Shown: positions 7,946 to 15,018 of the stretch, in pieces
Position numbering within the stretch: position 1 is the stretch's first letter
How the letters are laid out: each line of letters starts with the position of its first letter
Origin: Oscillospiraceae bacterium
GTDB taxonomy: Bacteria; Bacillota; Clostridia; Oscillospirales; Oscillospiraceae
Assembly (NCBI GenBank): GCA_017445385.1
Contig: JAFSUG010000003.1
Span: forward strand, 31,876 to 95,875
Direction of reading: 5' to 3'
Length of the DNA stretch: 64,000 nucleotides
Notes under the pieces: model-generated
The model's input: only the letters and a program-made list of their open reading frames with translations
What the model was told of the DNA's origin: nothing
Database searches by the model: none
Program-made: the position numbers and the translations under genes

Positions 7946-9454
7946 ATGGAATTGGAGTTTCAAGCATATACAATGCCGTACCTGCGTCAGACGCTTTCAA
8001 AAACGCAAAACTGTGAGGAAACGGCGGATATGGTCGTGCCGGACAGCCTGCCGGATATTGATCGGATCGTTCTGTGCAGCGCCGGTGTGATGATGCGCAG
8101 CAAGCAGTGCAGCGGCGGCGCAGTTACCGTATCGGGCGGCATCCATGCAGACGTGCTTTATTGCGCGCAGGAGGATGCCGAGCCGCGCCGGCTGGAGGTC
8201 TACCTTCCGTTCACCGTAAAAACGGACGCGCCGGACGTTTCGGACGATGCGCAGATCCAATTTCGCGCATGGATCCGTTCAGCCGATGCGCGGATGATCA
8301 ATTCGCGCAAGATATCCGTCTGCGTGAACTTCGGCTGTGAGCTTCAGGCGTATCAGCCGGACGAGATCACGCTCTATCAGCCGCCGGAGGTGCCGGAGAA
8401 TATTCAGCTTCGCTGCTGCGAATATCCGATGGATTTCGTTGTGGACGCAGGGGAAAAGCCGTTTCGTATGACGGAGGAGGTGCAGCTTCCGGCAACGAAT
8501 CCGCTTGGCGATCTTGTGCTGTGCTGCAAGCCGGAGCTTGAGATTACCGAGCAGCGGCTTGCCGGAAATAAGGCGGCGTTCAAGGGACTGGCGCATATCA
8601 GCCTTTTGTACATGGATGAAAATGGGAAACCCATACCGTATGAAACGCGCTTTCCCTTCTCGCAGTTTTGCGAGCTCGGCGCGGTCTACGATGGGGAGTC
8701 GCTTTGGATCACGCCCATTATAACCGGCTGCGAGGTCGAGCGTGTAACGCACGCCGATCAGGACGCGCTTTCCATTGATCTGCATATTTTGGCGCAGTGT
8801 ACGGTCGTGCGCAAAACGAGCGTTACGCTCTGCGAGGATGCGTATGCAATCGGCGGCCGGCTGAAACCCTGCTGGGCGGATTATACGTTTACCGATCGTC
8901 TGGATCGGCAGACCAATACGTATTCCGTGCGCGAAGGCTACAGCGGCGACGTGCGCGAGGTTTTGTGCACGCAGGTGCTGGCGGATACGCCGGAGGTGCG
9001 CCGCGTAGAAGGCGGCGTGGAGGTCGCTGTGCCGTGTACGGCGGAACTGCTTTATTATGATGGGGAAGGGCAGCTCCAAGGGGCAAGTGTCCACGCGAGA
9101 GCGGCGGAAAAGCTGCTGCTTGCAGAGAACGCCGATTGCGGTGCGGCTGTAGAAAACGCCGAATGCAGCGCGTCCGTTTCCGCTGACGGCGCGGAGATTC
9201 GCGTAACGATGCAGGTTTGCGCGCAGTGCCGGGCGCAAAGGGAATACCGCGCCATCAAGAGCTTTGAATATACGCCGGAGGAAACGCCGCAGCGCCGCCG
9301 CTGCGCTGTGATTGCAAGGCGGCTGTGCGATGGGGAGACGCTTTGGGAGATCGCAAAGGCAAACGGCACGTCCGTTCAGGCAATCTGCGACGCCAACGGT
9401 TTAGATGGCGATGCAGCGGAAACCGATATGCTGCTGCTGATTCCGATTTCATAA
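7946..9454 (+). CDS. sipL: SpoIVA-interaction partner, DUF3794/LysM spore protein
   Basis: A 502-residue protein with repeated DUF3794 modules over roughly the first 430 residues and a C-terminal LysM-like domain from about 455 (GETLWEIAKANGTS). This architecture is that of SipL, the clostridial mother-cell protein whose LysM domain binds the SpoIVA ATPase to build the spore coat base. The ATG at 7946 is chosen over a GTG at 7937 because AAGGAG (7932-7937) is then 8 nt upstream. spoIVA itself lies 3.3 kb downstream. Other DUF3794/LysM proteins exist in Clostridia, so the exact SipL role is inferred from architecture and neighbourhood. Confidence 0.85.
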   Translation: MELEFQAYTMPYLRQTLSKTQNCEETADMVVPDSLPDIDRIVLCSAGVMMRSKQCSGGAVTVSGGIHADVLYCAQEDAEPRRLEVYLPFTVKTDAPDVSDDAQIQFRAWIRSADARMINSRKISVCVNFGCELQAYQPDEITLYQPPEVPENIQLRCCEYPMDFVVDAGEKPFRMTEEVQLPATNPLGDLVLCCKPELEITEQRLAGNKAAFKGLAHISLLYMDENGKPIPYETRFPFSQFCELGAVYDGESLWITPIITGCEVERVTHADQDALSIDLHILAQCTVVRKTSVTLCEDAYAIGGRLKPCWADYTFTDRLDRQTNTYSVREGYSGDVREVLCTQVLADTPEVRRVEGGVEVAVPCTAELLYYDGEGQLQGASVHARAAEKLLLAENADCGAAVENAECSASVSADGAEIRVTMQVCAQCRAQREYRAIKSFEYTPEETPQRRRCAVIARRLCDGETLWEIAKANGTSVQAICDANGLDGDAAETDMLLLIPIS

Positions 9455-9455
9455 T

Positions 9456-9490
9456 GAAAAGCAGGATGGGAAACCATCCTGCTTTTCGTG
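9456..9490 (+). terminator. Terminator after sipL
   Basis: A perfect 14-bp stem (9456-9469 with 9474-9487) with a GAAA loop directly follows the sipL stop. The stem ends in AAAAG/CTTTT, giving a short T tract. Confidence 0.85.
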
Positions 9491-9531
9491 TTGCGGAAGA
9501 AATAAATTGAAAATGGAAAATGCGTCGTACC

Positions 9532-9556
9532 CGTAGGGGCGATCATTGATCGCCCG
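9532..9556. repeat. Dispersed palindromic repeat, GTAGGGGCGA family
   Basis: GTAGGGGCGA followed by an inverted GATCGCCCG forms a small palindrome. Close copies occur at 58399-58423, 58451-58475 (opposite orientation) and 59943-59966 in this window, so it belongs to a dispersed intergenic repeat family. GGGCGG..GCCC palindromes adjoin it at about 9583-9599. Confidence 0.7.
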
Positions 9557-9744
9557 AAATGCGCCGCACTATCGACAACGCCGCAGGGCGGTATGCCCTC
9601 ATAAATGCCGAAAGGATACAATTATCAATTGTTAATCTCGATTGAACCAGCCGAACACATAAAAAAGAAGCGTTCCAAAAGGGCGGCGCAAATTAGGGAT
9701 TATGCAGCCGCAAAGCGGATCTTTTCGTGCAATACTGCGTTATC

Positions 9745-9779
9745 AAAAGAGGGAATCCGACAAGGATTCCCTCTTTTTC
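9745..9779 (+). terminator. Terminator-like hairpin inside the inverted-repeat block
   Basis: A 14-bp stem, AAAAGAGGGAATCC paired with its complement across a 5-nt loop, is followed by a run of T. No gene lies directly upstream on the plus strand, so its role is unclear. Confidence 0.6.
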
Positions 9780-9860
9780 TGTCTTGTCTTGCGCAAAAAT
9801 CTCTCGCTTTGCGGTGCTTTGCAGTTTTGAGCCAGCAATTTTTCGTCAGTACAAAGCACA

Positions 9861-9896
9861 AAGTTGGGGTAATCCTGACGGATTACCCCAACTTTT
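9861..9896. terminator. Second strong hairpin, bidirectional terminator candidate
   Basis: A 15-bp stem (AAGTTGGGGTAATCC and its complement) closes a 4-nt TGAC loop, with A and T tracts on both sides. It lies downstream of the minus-strand SLH gene and could end that transcript. Confidence 0.6.
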
Positions 9897-9984
9897 AATG
9901 CAGTAATGGCGGAAAAGGGCGGCTCAAAACCTACATACTCCCTAATTTGCGCCGCCCACCGGAACGCTTCTTTTGTTAAATTGC

Positions 9985-11787
9985 TTAGCTGATCGTCAGC
10001 GTAACGGTGTAGGTACGTGCCGGGTCGAGCGGCGTGGTGCCGTCTTTCTCGGTGGTCAGCGTGTAGGTGATATCCCAGGAGCCCTTCTTGAGCTCGGAGA
10101 ACTTCGCGTTTACGCCGGTAGCGTAGACGGTCTTCAGAAGAACGGAAGTATCTTCGTTGTTTGCGTCAGCTGCTTCCGTGGAGTTTGCAACGTAGGTTGC
10201 CCACGGCGTGGTTGCAGTGCTGGTGCCGTTCTTAACATCGAGATATGCATTGATCATATCCTTCAGCATGAAGAATTCAGCAGAAGCGGAGAAGTCACCT
10301 GCGGTCTTGTAGCCGAATACGTTTGCGAGCTTGCTGTTTTCATCGGTCCACTCGGCGTTGTTGTCAATGTTGAAGTTCTCAACAAGGATGTACATTGCCT
10401 GTTCGAGAACGTCGTTATCAACGTACTGCGGGCGCGTGCCGGTAACAGACTTGCTCTTGTCTTCGTTCTTGATCGTCAGAGTCAGTGTGTACAGAAGTCT
10501 GGCAGAGCTGCCGCCGCCGGTCGTCGGCTCAACGACTTTACCGTTGACGACCTGCGCGGTCTTGTCTGCCGAAACGTCGGTGCCGTTGACTTTCGTGCCG
10601 TTTGTGTCCGGATCGACCTTAACGGTGGTGTTGTCAACGTTGACGTTGGTATCGTCAGCCTTTACTTCAACCTCACCGATCTTGCTGCTGCCGGTGATGG
10701 CTGCGCCGTCGGTTTCCAAAGTGACCTTCGGCACGGACTTGGTGGTGTCAACCTGAGCGGTAACGGGCTCATCAGCGCTGACGACAACTTCCTTAACGGT
10801 GCCGTCGCCCTGAACGGTGGTGTCTGCGCCGACCTTGACACTGTCAACCGTGGAGGTCTTATCAACTTCAACGACTGCGCCGGTAGCCGTGCCGGTCGTC
10901 TTAACGGTTGTAGCGTTGGCACCGTCAACAACGCGGACGTTGGTATCGGTCACAACGGTGATGGCTTCGGAGACCTTAGAACCGGAGATGGTGACGGTCG
11001 GGCGGTCCTTGTCTTCTTCGGTCTTTTCCGGAGAAGCGATGATGACGTTTTCAGTATCGCCGGTGATCGTAACGCCGTCGGAAACGACGAGGACGATCTT
11101 CTGCTGGCCGTCGGGCAGGTCAGACTTTTCGATGTGGTAAGTGCCCGGCTCGGTGATGTACTGGCCGATTGCGTTATCGAGCAGCTGCATCAGCATTGCG
11201 CGAGTCAGGATCATCTTCGGGGCGAGGATGCCCTCTGCGAGATCATCCTTATAACCAACGTTGTTCAGACCCTTGATGTAACCCTTGTTCACAAGCGTGT
11301 TCACATAGCCGATTGCCCAGGAAGCGGTCTGGTCGGCATCGGTATAGGTGGCGTTCATGGTGTCCTGCGGTTCGAGACCGAGCGCACGGCAGAACATGGT
11401 CATCAGCTGCTCGCGGGTAAGCGGGCCGTCCGGATCCATCGTGCTCGGGCTGGTGCCGAGGATGATGCCGCGCTGATGCGCTGTGGAAAGTACGTGGTGG
11501 TACCACCAGCCCGGCTTCAGATCGACAAACTTGGAGAGGTCAGCCGTCTTCGACAGCTTCAGCAAATTTGTAAAAATCTGGGAGATCTGCGCTCTCGTCA
11601 TGACGTCGTCGGGACGGAAAGTGCCGTCGCCGAAGCCCCAGACGATTCCACGCTCCGTGCCGAGGTTGATGGCGGGTTCGCCCCAGTGTCCCTCGGTGTC
11701 GGTATACAGTGCGGCGGAAGCGCCGACTGCGAGCACGGATACCAGCATAACTACTGCCAGAACGATGCTCAGAATTCTCTTCTTCAT
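9985..11787 (-). CDS. Secreted S-layer-homology (SLH) domain protein
   Basis: A 600-residue surface protein. A signal peptide (MKKRILSIVLAVVML..., about 1-26, ending ASA) is followed by three SLH modules over about 27-215 (YTDTEGHWGEPAI, then the TRAQISQIF and TREQLMTMF signatures), which anchor proteins to cell-wall polymers. Residues about 230-430 are rich in Val, Thr and Asp with a beta-solenoid look, and the C-terminal 170 residues form a separate domain I cannot name. AGGAGG lies just upstream of the ATG. It is 20 nt downstream of the minus-strand gene for a membrane-anchored coiled-coil protein, so the two probably form one operon. Confidence 0.9.
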   Translation of the reverse strand: MKKRILSIVLAVVMLVSVLAVGASAALYTDTEGHWGEPAINLGTERGIVWGFGDGTFRPDDVMTRAQISQIFTNLLKLSKTADLSKFVDLKPGWWYHHVLSTAHQRGIILGTSPSTMDPDGPLTREQLMTMFCRALGLEPQDTMNATYTDADQTASWAIGYVNTLVNKGYIKGLNNVGYKDDLAEGILAPKMILTRAMLMQLLDNAIGQYITEPGTYHIEKSDLPDGQQKIVLVVSDGVTITGDTENVIIASPEKTEEDKDRPTVTISGSKVSEAITVVTDTNVRVVDGANATTVKTTGTATGAVVEVDKTSTVDSVKVGADTTVQGDGTVKEVVVSADEPVTAQVDTTKSVPKVTLETDGAAITGSSKIGEVEVKADDTNVNVDNTTVKVDPDTNGTKVNGTDVSADKTAQVVNGKVVEPTTGGGSSARLLYTLTLTIKNEDKSKSVTGTRPQYVDNDVLEQAMYILVENFNIDNNAEWTDENSKLANVFGYKTAGDFSASAEFFMLKDMINAYLDVKNGTSTATTPWATYVANSTEAADANNEDTSVLLKTVYATGVNAKFSELKKGSWDITYTLTTEKDGTTPLDPARTYTVTLTIS

Positions 11788-11807
11788 GTTCGTGTCCTCC
11801 TAATTGG

Positions 11808-12545
11808 TTATGTTATATAATTTTTATATTTACTCAAGAATTCTGCTTTCTGCAAGCTCTTCGCGCTTACGTAATACTGAATGACGGAATCAGCTAAAGC
11901 AGTATCCAAATGATTCGATTTCAATACGCTGCGCAGCTCTGTGGTAAGCGACTGGACTTGCGCGTCGCATTGCTGCTCTAAGGAACCGGCAACACCGATA
12001 TACTTTCGGACGATGCGGGTTTTGTTTGCCGTTGTCCATTCCTCCTTCGGGAGCGAATGAAACTCGGCTTCGGCTCGCCCCGGCAGGGAATTGAGCTGAC
12101 CGAGGAAGGCGCTTTGCAGCTGATAAAAACGCTTTAATACAGCCTTGACAGCGGCATTGTCCTTCGGGTCTTTTGCCGGCGCAGGGGAAGCGCTGCCGTT
12201 ACCGGAAGAAGACGGGCGGTGAGGGGATTCATGCGCTGCCGAAGGCGTATCGCTCGCCTTGCCCGGCTCCGCGCCGGACTGCGCCTCGCCGCCAGCGGCT
12301 GATTCGGCTTGCTCCTCCGCGGCAACCTCCGCTTCGATCTCGCTCAGATCAATGCCGGTTTTTTCCTCAAACGTTGTCTGCAGCTCTTGCTGAACCTGCG
12401 CCTGCTGTTCCTGCAGCTCTTCCGTGGAATAGGTGAGCGCGGAAATAACGGCGCTGATTTCGCTGCGGAAGCTGAAGAATAGAATCACAGCGGCAGCAAG
12501 CAAAACAGCCAAAATAATGCAGATTATTTTCAGCGAGCGCCGCAT
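11808..12545 (-). CDS. Membrane-anchored coiled-coil protein, unknown function
   Basis: A 245-residue protein I do not recognise. It has one N-terminal membrane segment (about 5-25, with a basic MRRSLK start), a Gln/Glu-rich predicted coiled coil (about 38-85), a low-complexity Ser/Pro/Ala/Gly linker (about 85-125) and a mostly helical C-terminal domain. The topology suggests a protein held at the membrane with its bulk outside. It is first in a two-gene operon with the SLH protein and is divergent from spoIVA. A role in cell-envelope organisation is inference from the partner alone. Confidence 0.8.
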   Translation of the reverse strand: MRRSLKIICIILAVLLAAAVILFFSFRSEISAVISALTYSTEELQEQQAQVQQELQTTFEEKTGIDLSEIEAEVAAEEQAESAAGGEAQSGAEPGKASDTPSAAHESPHRPSSSGNGSASPAPAKDPKDNAAVKAVLKRFYQLQSAFLGQLNSLPGRAEAEFHSLPKEEWTTANKTRIVRKYIGVAGSLEQQCDAQVQSLTTELRSVLKSNHLDTALADSVIQYYVSAKSLQKAEFLSKYKNYIT

Positions 12546-12607
12546 GCCGATCTCCTTTCCGAGCGGGACTAATCTATAAAAGAATATACTTCCACATGGT
12601 TACAGTC

Positions 12608-12637
12608 ATTATAGCACAGCAAATTTGAATTTGTCTA
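12608..12637 (-). promoter_or_regulatory. Promoter for the coiled-coil/SLH protein operon
   Basis: On the minus strand TAGACA (12637-12632) and a perfect TATAAT (12613-12608) are separated by 18 nt, about 60 nt before the ATG at 12545. This is a sigma-A-type promoter. Confidence 0.6.
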
Positions 12638-12719
12638 TATTAAAATCGCAAAAAAATAAAAAATTAACATATAAAAAACGCACGAAAAAACGGCAGTTTT
12701 TTCCATGCAAACGGCGCGT

Positions 12720-12748
12720 TCATATTTGCCGGTTTGTCCGAATAGGAA
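12720..12748 (+). promoter_or_regulatory. Possible sigma-E-type promoter for spoIVA
   Basis: TCATATT (12720-12726) matches the sigma-E -35 pattern KMATATT at every position. AATAGGAA follows after 14 nt and keeps the ATA core of the -10 element, with poor fit elsewhere. spoIVA is a sigma-E gene in Bacillus and Clostridia. The spacing equals that seen before sipL. Confidence 0.4.
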
Positions 12749-12780
12749 TAGGACAGAACGGAATTGAAGGGGGAATCTGC

Positions 12781-14256
12781 ATGGAGGCAAACGGCATCTA
12801 TGAAGATCTTGCGCAGCGCACGGACGGTGCGGTGCTGATTGGCGTAACCGGCCCGACGCGCACGGGGAAATCGACTTTTGTAAAACGGTTTATGGAAACA
12901 CTCGTTTTGCCGAATATCGATGATCCGTACCGCGCAGAGCGCGCGAAAGACGAGCTGCCGCAGAGCGGCAGCGGAAAAACGATCATGACGTCCGAGCCGA
13001 AGTTCGTGCCGGAGGAAGCGGTGGAGATCAGTCCGGACGGCGTTTCGCGCCTGTCCGTGCGGCTGATCGACAGCGTGGGTTACATGATCCCGGGCGCTGT
13101 CGGCGCGGAGGAGGATGGGCAGCCGCGGATGGTAACAACGCCGTGGTTCGATTATGAGATTCCGCTGACGGACGCGGCGGAGATCGGCACGAAAAAGGTG
13201 ATGGAGGATCACTGCACGGTCGGCGTTGTTGTTACAACGGACGGCAGTGTTACGGATATTGCGCGCAGTGATTACGCGGAAGCCGAGCAGCGCGCGATCC
13301 GCGATATGCAGCAGACGGGAAAGCCGTTCGTTGTGATCCTCAATTCCACCGATCCGTATTCCGAGCAGACGGAAGCCATGCGTCAAAGCCTGCAGGATAC
13401 TTACGGCGCGCGCGTGATTGCCGCCGATTGCCAAACGATGGACGAAGATGAGCTCCGGCAGATTCTGCAGGCAATTTTATCGGAGTTCCCGGTAACGGAA
13501 ATGCGGTTTTATCTGCCGGACTGGATCGGCGCGCTGGATTGGGCGCATCCTGTGAAAGCTGCGCTGATCGAGGCAATGCGCCAAACTGCAGAGCAGATCG
13601 GGAAAGTCAGCGAAACGGCGTCGCTCGGCGATTTTATGCAGACCGATTCGCTGGAAAGCTGCAGCGTGGAATCGGTTGATCTCGGAAGCGGCGTTGTATC
13701 GTGCGAGCTGAAGTTCCCGGAAGCGCTTTTCTATCAGATTTTGAGCGAGGAAACGGGCTTCCCGGTTGAAACGGACGGCGATTTGATGAGCCTGCTCTCC
13801 GCGCTTTCGCAGGCGAAGCGGTCGTATGATAAAGTCGCCGGCGCGATGGAGCAGGTGAAAGCCACCGGCTACGGCATCGTGATGCCCACGGCGGACGAGG
13901 TGCAGCTCGAGGTGCCGCAGATCATCCGCAAAAACGGCAGCTACGCCATAAAGCTCAAGGCAAGCGCGCCCTCGATCCACATGATCCGCGCCGATATTCA
14001 AACGGAGGTCAGCCCGATCGTCGGCGATGAAAAGCAGTCGCGCGAGCTTGCGGATTATCTGCTTTCGGAGTATGAGGACAACACCGAAAAGCTCTGGGAG
14101 AGCAACATTTTCGGAAAATCGCTGTATGATCTCGTGAGCGAAGGGCTTGGCAGCAAGATTGTGGGACTGCCCGAGGTTTCGCGGCTGAAATTCCGCGACT
14201 GCCTGACGAAGATCGTCAACGAAGGTGCGAAGAATCTGATTTGCTTCGTTTTTTGA
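12781..14256 (+). CDS. spoIVA: Stage IV sporulation protein A (spore coat base ATPase)
   Basis: A 491-residue ATPase that polymerises on the outer forespore surface as the basement layer of the coat. The Walker A motif GPTRTGKST lies near residue 25, followed by the LIDSVGYM switch region and the long C-terminal domain ending KNLICFVF, which resembles the SpoIVA tail that targets the forespore. The frame is open further upstream to 12625, but GAAGGGGG lies 7-14 nt before the ATG at 12781, and the sequence upstream is A/T-rich and unlike coding DNA. Its partner sipL is encoded 3.3 kb away on the same strand. Confidence 0.96.
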   Translation: MEANGIYEDLAQRTDGAVLIGVTGPTRTGKSTFVKRFMETLVLPNIDDPYRAERAKDELPQSGSGKTIMTSEPKFVPEEAVEISPDGVSRLSVRLIDSVGYMIPGAVGAEEDGQPRMVTTPWFDYEIPLTDAAEIGTKKVMEDHCTVGVVVTTDGSVTDIARSDYAEAEQRAIRDMQQTGKPFVVILNSTDPYSEQTEAMRQSLQDTYGARVIAADCQTMDEDELRQILQAILSEFPVTEMRFYLPDWIGALDWAHPVKAALIEAMRQTAEQIGKVSETASLGDFMQTDSLESCSVESVDLGSGVVSCELKFPEALFYQILSEETGFPVETDGDLMSLLSALSQAKRSYDKVAGAMEQVKATGYGIVMPTADEVQLEVPQIIRKNGSYAIKLKASAPSIHMIRADIQTEVSPIVGDEKQSRELADYLLSEYEDNTEKLWESNIFGKSLYDLVSEGLGSKIVGLPEVSRLKFRDCLTKIVNEGAKNLICFVF

Positions 14257-14315
14257 GCGCGTATCGCGCGGAGCTGCGCGAGCGGCTGATTGTTTTTGCA
14301 AAATGGCTGCTTGGA

Positions 14316-14356
14316 AAATAAAGAGGACGGGGGTGTCCCGTCCTCTTTATTTTTCT
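14316..14356. terminator. Bidirectional terminator between spoIVA and the FTR-like gene
   Basis: AAATAAAGAGGACGGG pairs with its complement across a 5-nt loop, with A residues before and T residues after. It can end spoIVA on the plus strand and the thioredoxin operon on the minus strand, although the 3' end overlaps the last codons of the latter. Confidence 0.75.
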
Positions 14357-14544
14357 TTGTAGTAGAGCCGGCAGTGGCAGTAGCCCTCGTAATCGGGGTC
14401 TGCAATCTGATCGCGGAATTCCTTGCACATACATTTATTATCCGGAATTCTCGCAACGCGGCAGGGGCAGTAGCCGTCTTTCTTTTCCAACGCTTCTTTC
14501 AGCGATGCAACGACCTTTTCATCTTCGTTGTAGCGAATTTTCAT
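14347..14544 (-). CDS. Ferredoxin-thioredoxin reductase catalytic-chain-like protein
   Basis: A 65-residue protein with three Cys-x-Cys pairs, CPC, CMC and CHC, in the order and approximate spacing of the catalytic beta chain of ferredoxin:thioredoxin reductase. In that family four cysteines hold a 4Fe-4S cluster and two form the redox-active disulfide. The first two pairs are closer together here than in the plant and cyanobacterial enzymes. Its start overlaps the end of the thioredoxin gene by 4 nt, so the two are almost certainly translated together. The redox partner role follows from the pairing and has not been shown for this protein. Confidence 0.8.
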   Translation of the reverse strand: MKIRYNEDEKVVASLKEALEKKDGYCPCRVARIPDNKCMCKEFRDQIADPDYEGYCHCRLYYKEK

Positions 14545-14858
14545 ACGTTCTTCTCCAAAAAATCCGCAAGCTGCTGCTCGCTCATAACGCCAACGGCCTT
14601 GTCGATTGCCTTGCCGCCCTTCACCAGCACGAACGCCGGAATCGCGTCGATGCCAAACTGCATGGCAAGCGCCGGGTTTTCATCAACGTTGATTTTGCAG
14701 AACTTCACGTCTGCGCGCTTTTCGGCAAGCGCTTCAAACGTGGGCGCCATCATCTTGCAGGGCATGCACCAGTCCGCCCAGAAATCGATGAGCGCAGCGC
14801 CTTCGTAGTTTGCGATCTCGGCTGCAAAGGTATCTTGCGAAATATGCTTTAGCTCCAT
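14541..14858 (-). CDS. trxA: Thioredoxin
   Basis: A 105-residue thioredoxin. The active site is WCMPCK at about 30-35, with Met in place of the usual Gly, and the cis-proline loop is DAIPAF near residue 75. The Met variant is expected to alter redox potential or partner choice. The gene has AAGGAGG 7 nt before its ATG, overlaps the FTR-like gene at its 3' end, and has its own promoter. No NADPH-thioredoxin reductase gene is present in the window. Confidence 0.95.
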   Translation of the reverse strand: MELKHISQDTFAAEIANYEGAALIDFWADWCMPCKMMAPTFEALAEKRADVKFCKINVDENPALAMQFGIDAIPAFVLVKGGKAIDKAVGVMSEQQLADFLEKNV

Positions 14859-14884
14859 AATTGTAACCTCCTTTGTTTTTTATT

Positions 14885-14913
14885 AGGATAACCGCTTTTT
14901 AAAAAATCGTCAA
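14885..14913 (-). promoter_or_regulatory. Promoter for the trxA/FTR-like operon
   Basis: On the minus strand TTGACG (14913-14908) and TATCCT (14890-14885) are 17 nt apart, about 27 nt before the trxA start codon. Confidence 0.55.
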
Positions 14914-14961
14914 CACTATTTTACCATATACGGGAATAATTTTTCTTTTTGATCGCATATC

Positions 14962-14990
14962 TTGCGAAATTGGGGAAAATATGGTATCAT
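14962..14990 (+). promoter_or_regulatory. Promoter for the topoisomerase A gene
   Basis: TTGCGA and TATCAT are separated by 17 nt and end 28 nt before the ATG at 15019, giving a very short leader that contains a GAGGTG ribosome-binding site. Confidence 0.55.
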
Positions 14991-15018
14991 ACCTTCACTG
15001 ATGCAATGAGGTGCAACT

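Larger units (their letters stand above)
9663..9974. repeat. Non-coding block bounded by 41-42-bp inverted repeats (MITE-like)
   Basis: The arms 9663-9704 and 9934-9974 are inverted copies that differ only at the centre (AAAA against GGT) and at one base near the inner end. The roughly 230 bp between them hold two strong terminator-like hairpins and no convincing gene. This fills the 530-bp gap between sipL and the SLH protein gene. It may be a miniature mobile element or an intergenic repeat pair; I could not identify a target-site duplication or a transposase. Confidence 0.6.

Noticed and set aside
9605..9898. 97-codon open frame in the inverted-repeat block
   Set aside because: It reads through one arm of the inverted repeat and two terminator-like hairpins, with no ribosome-binding site.
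9973..11820. 615-codon open frame on the plus strand
   Set aside because: It is the antisense of the SLH protein gene, which has a signal peptide and SLH motifs on the minus strand; the plus-strand product resembles no family.
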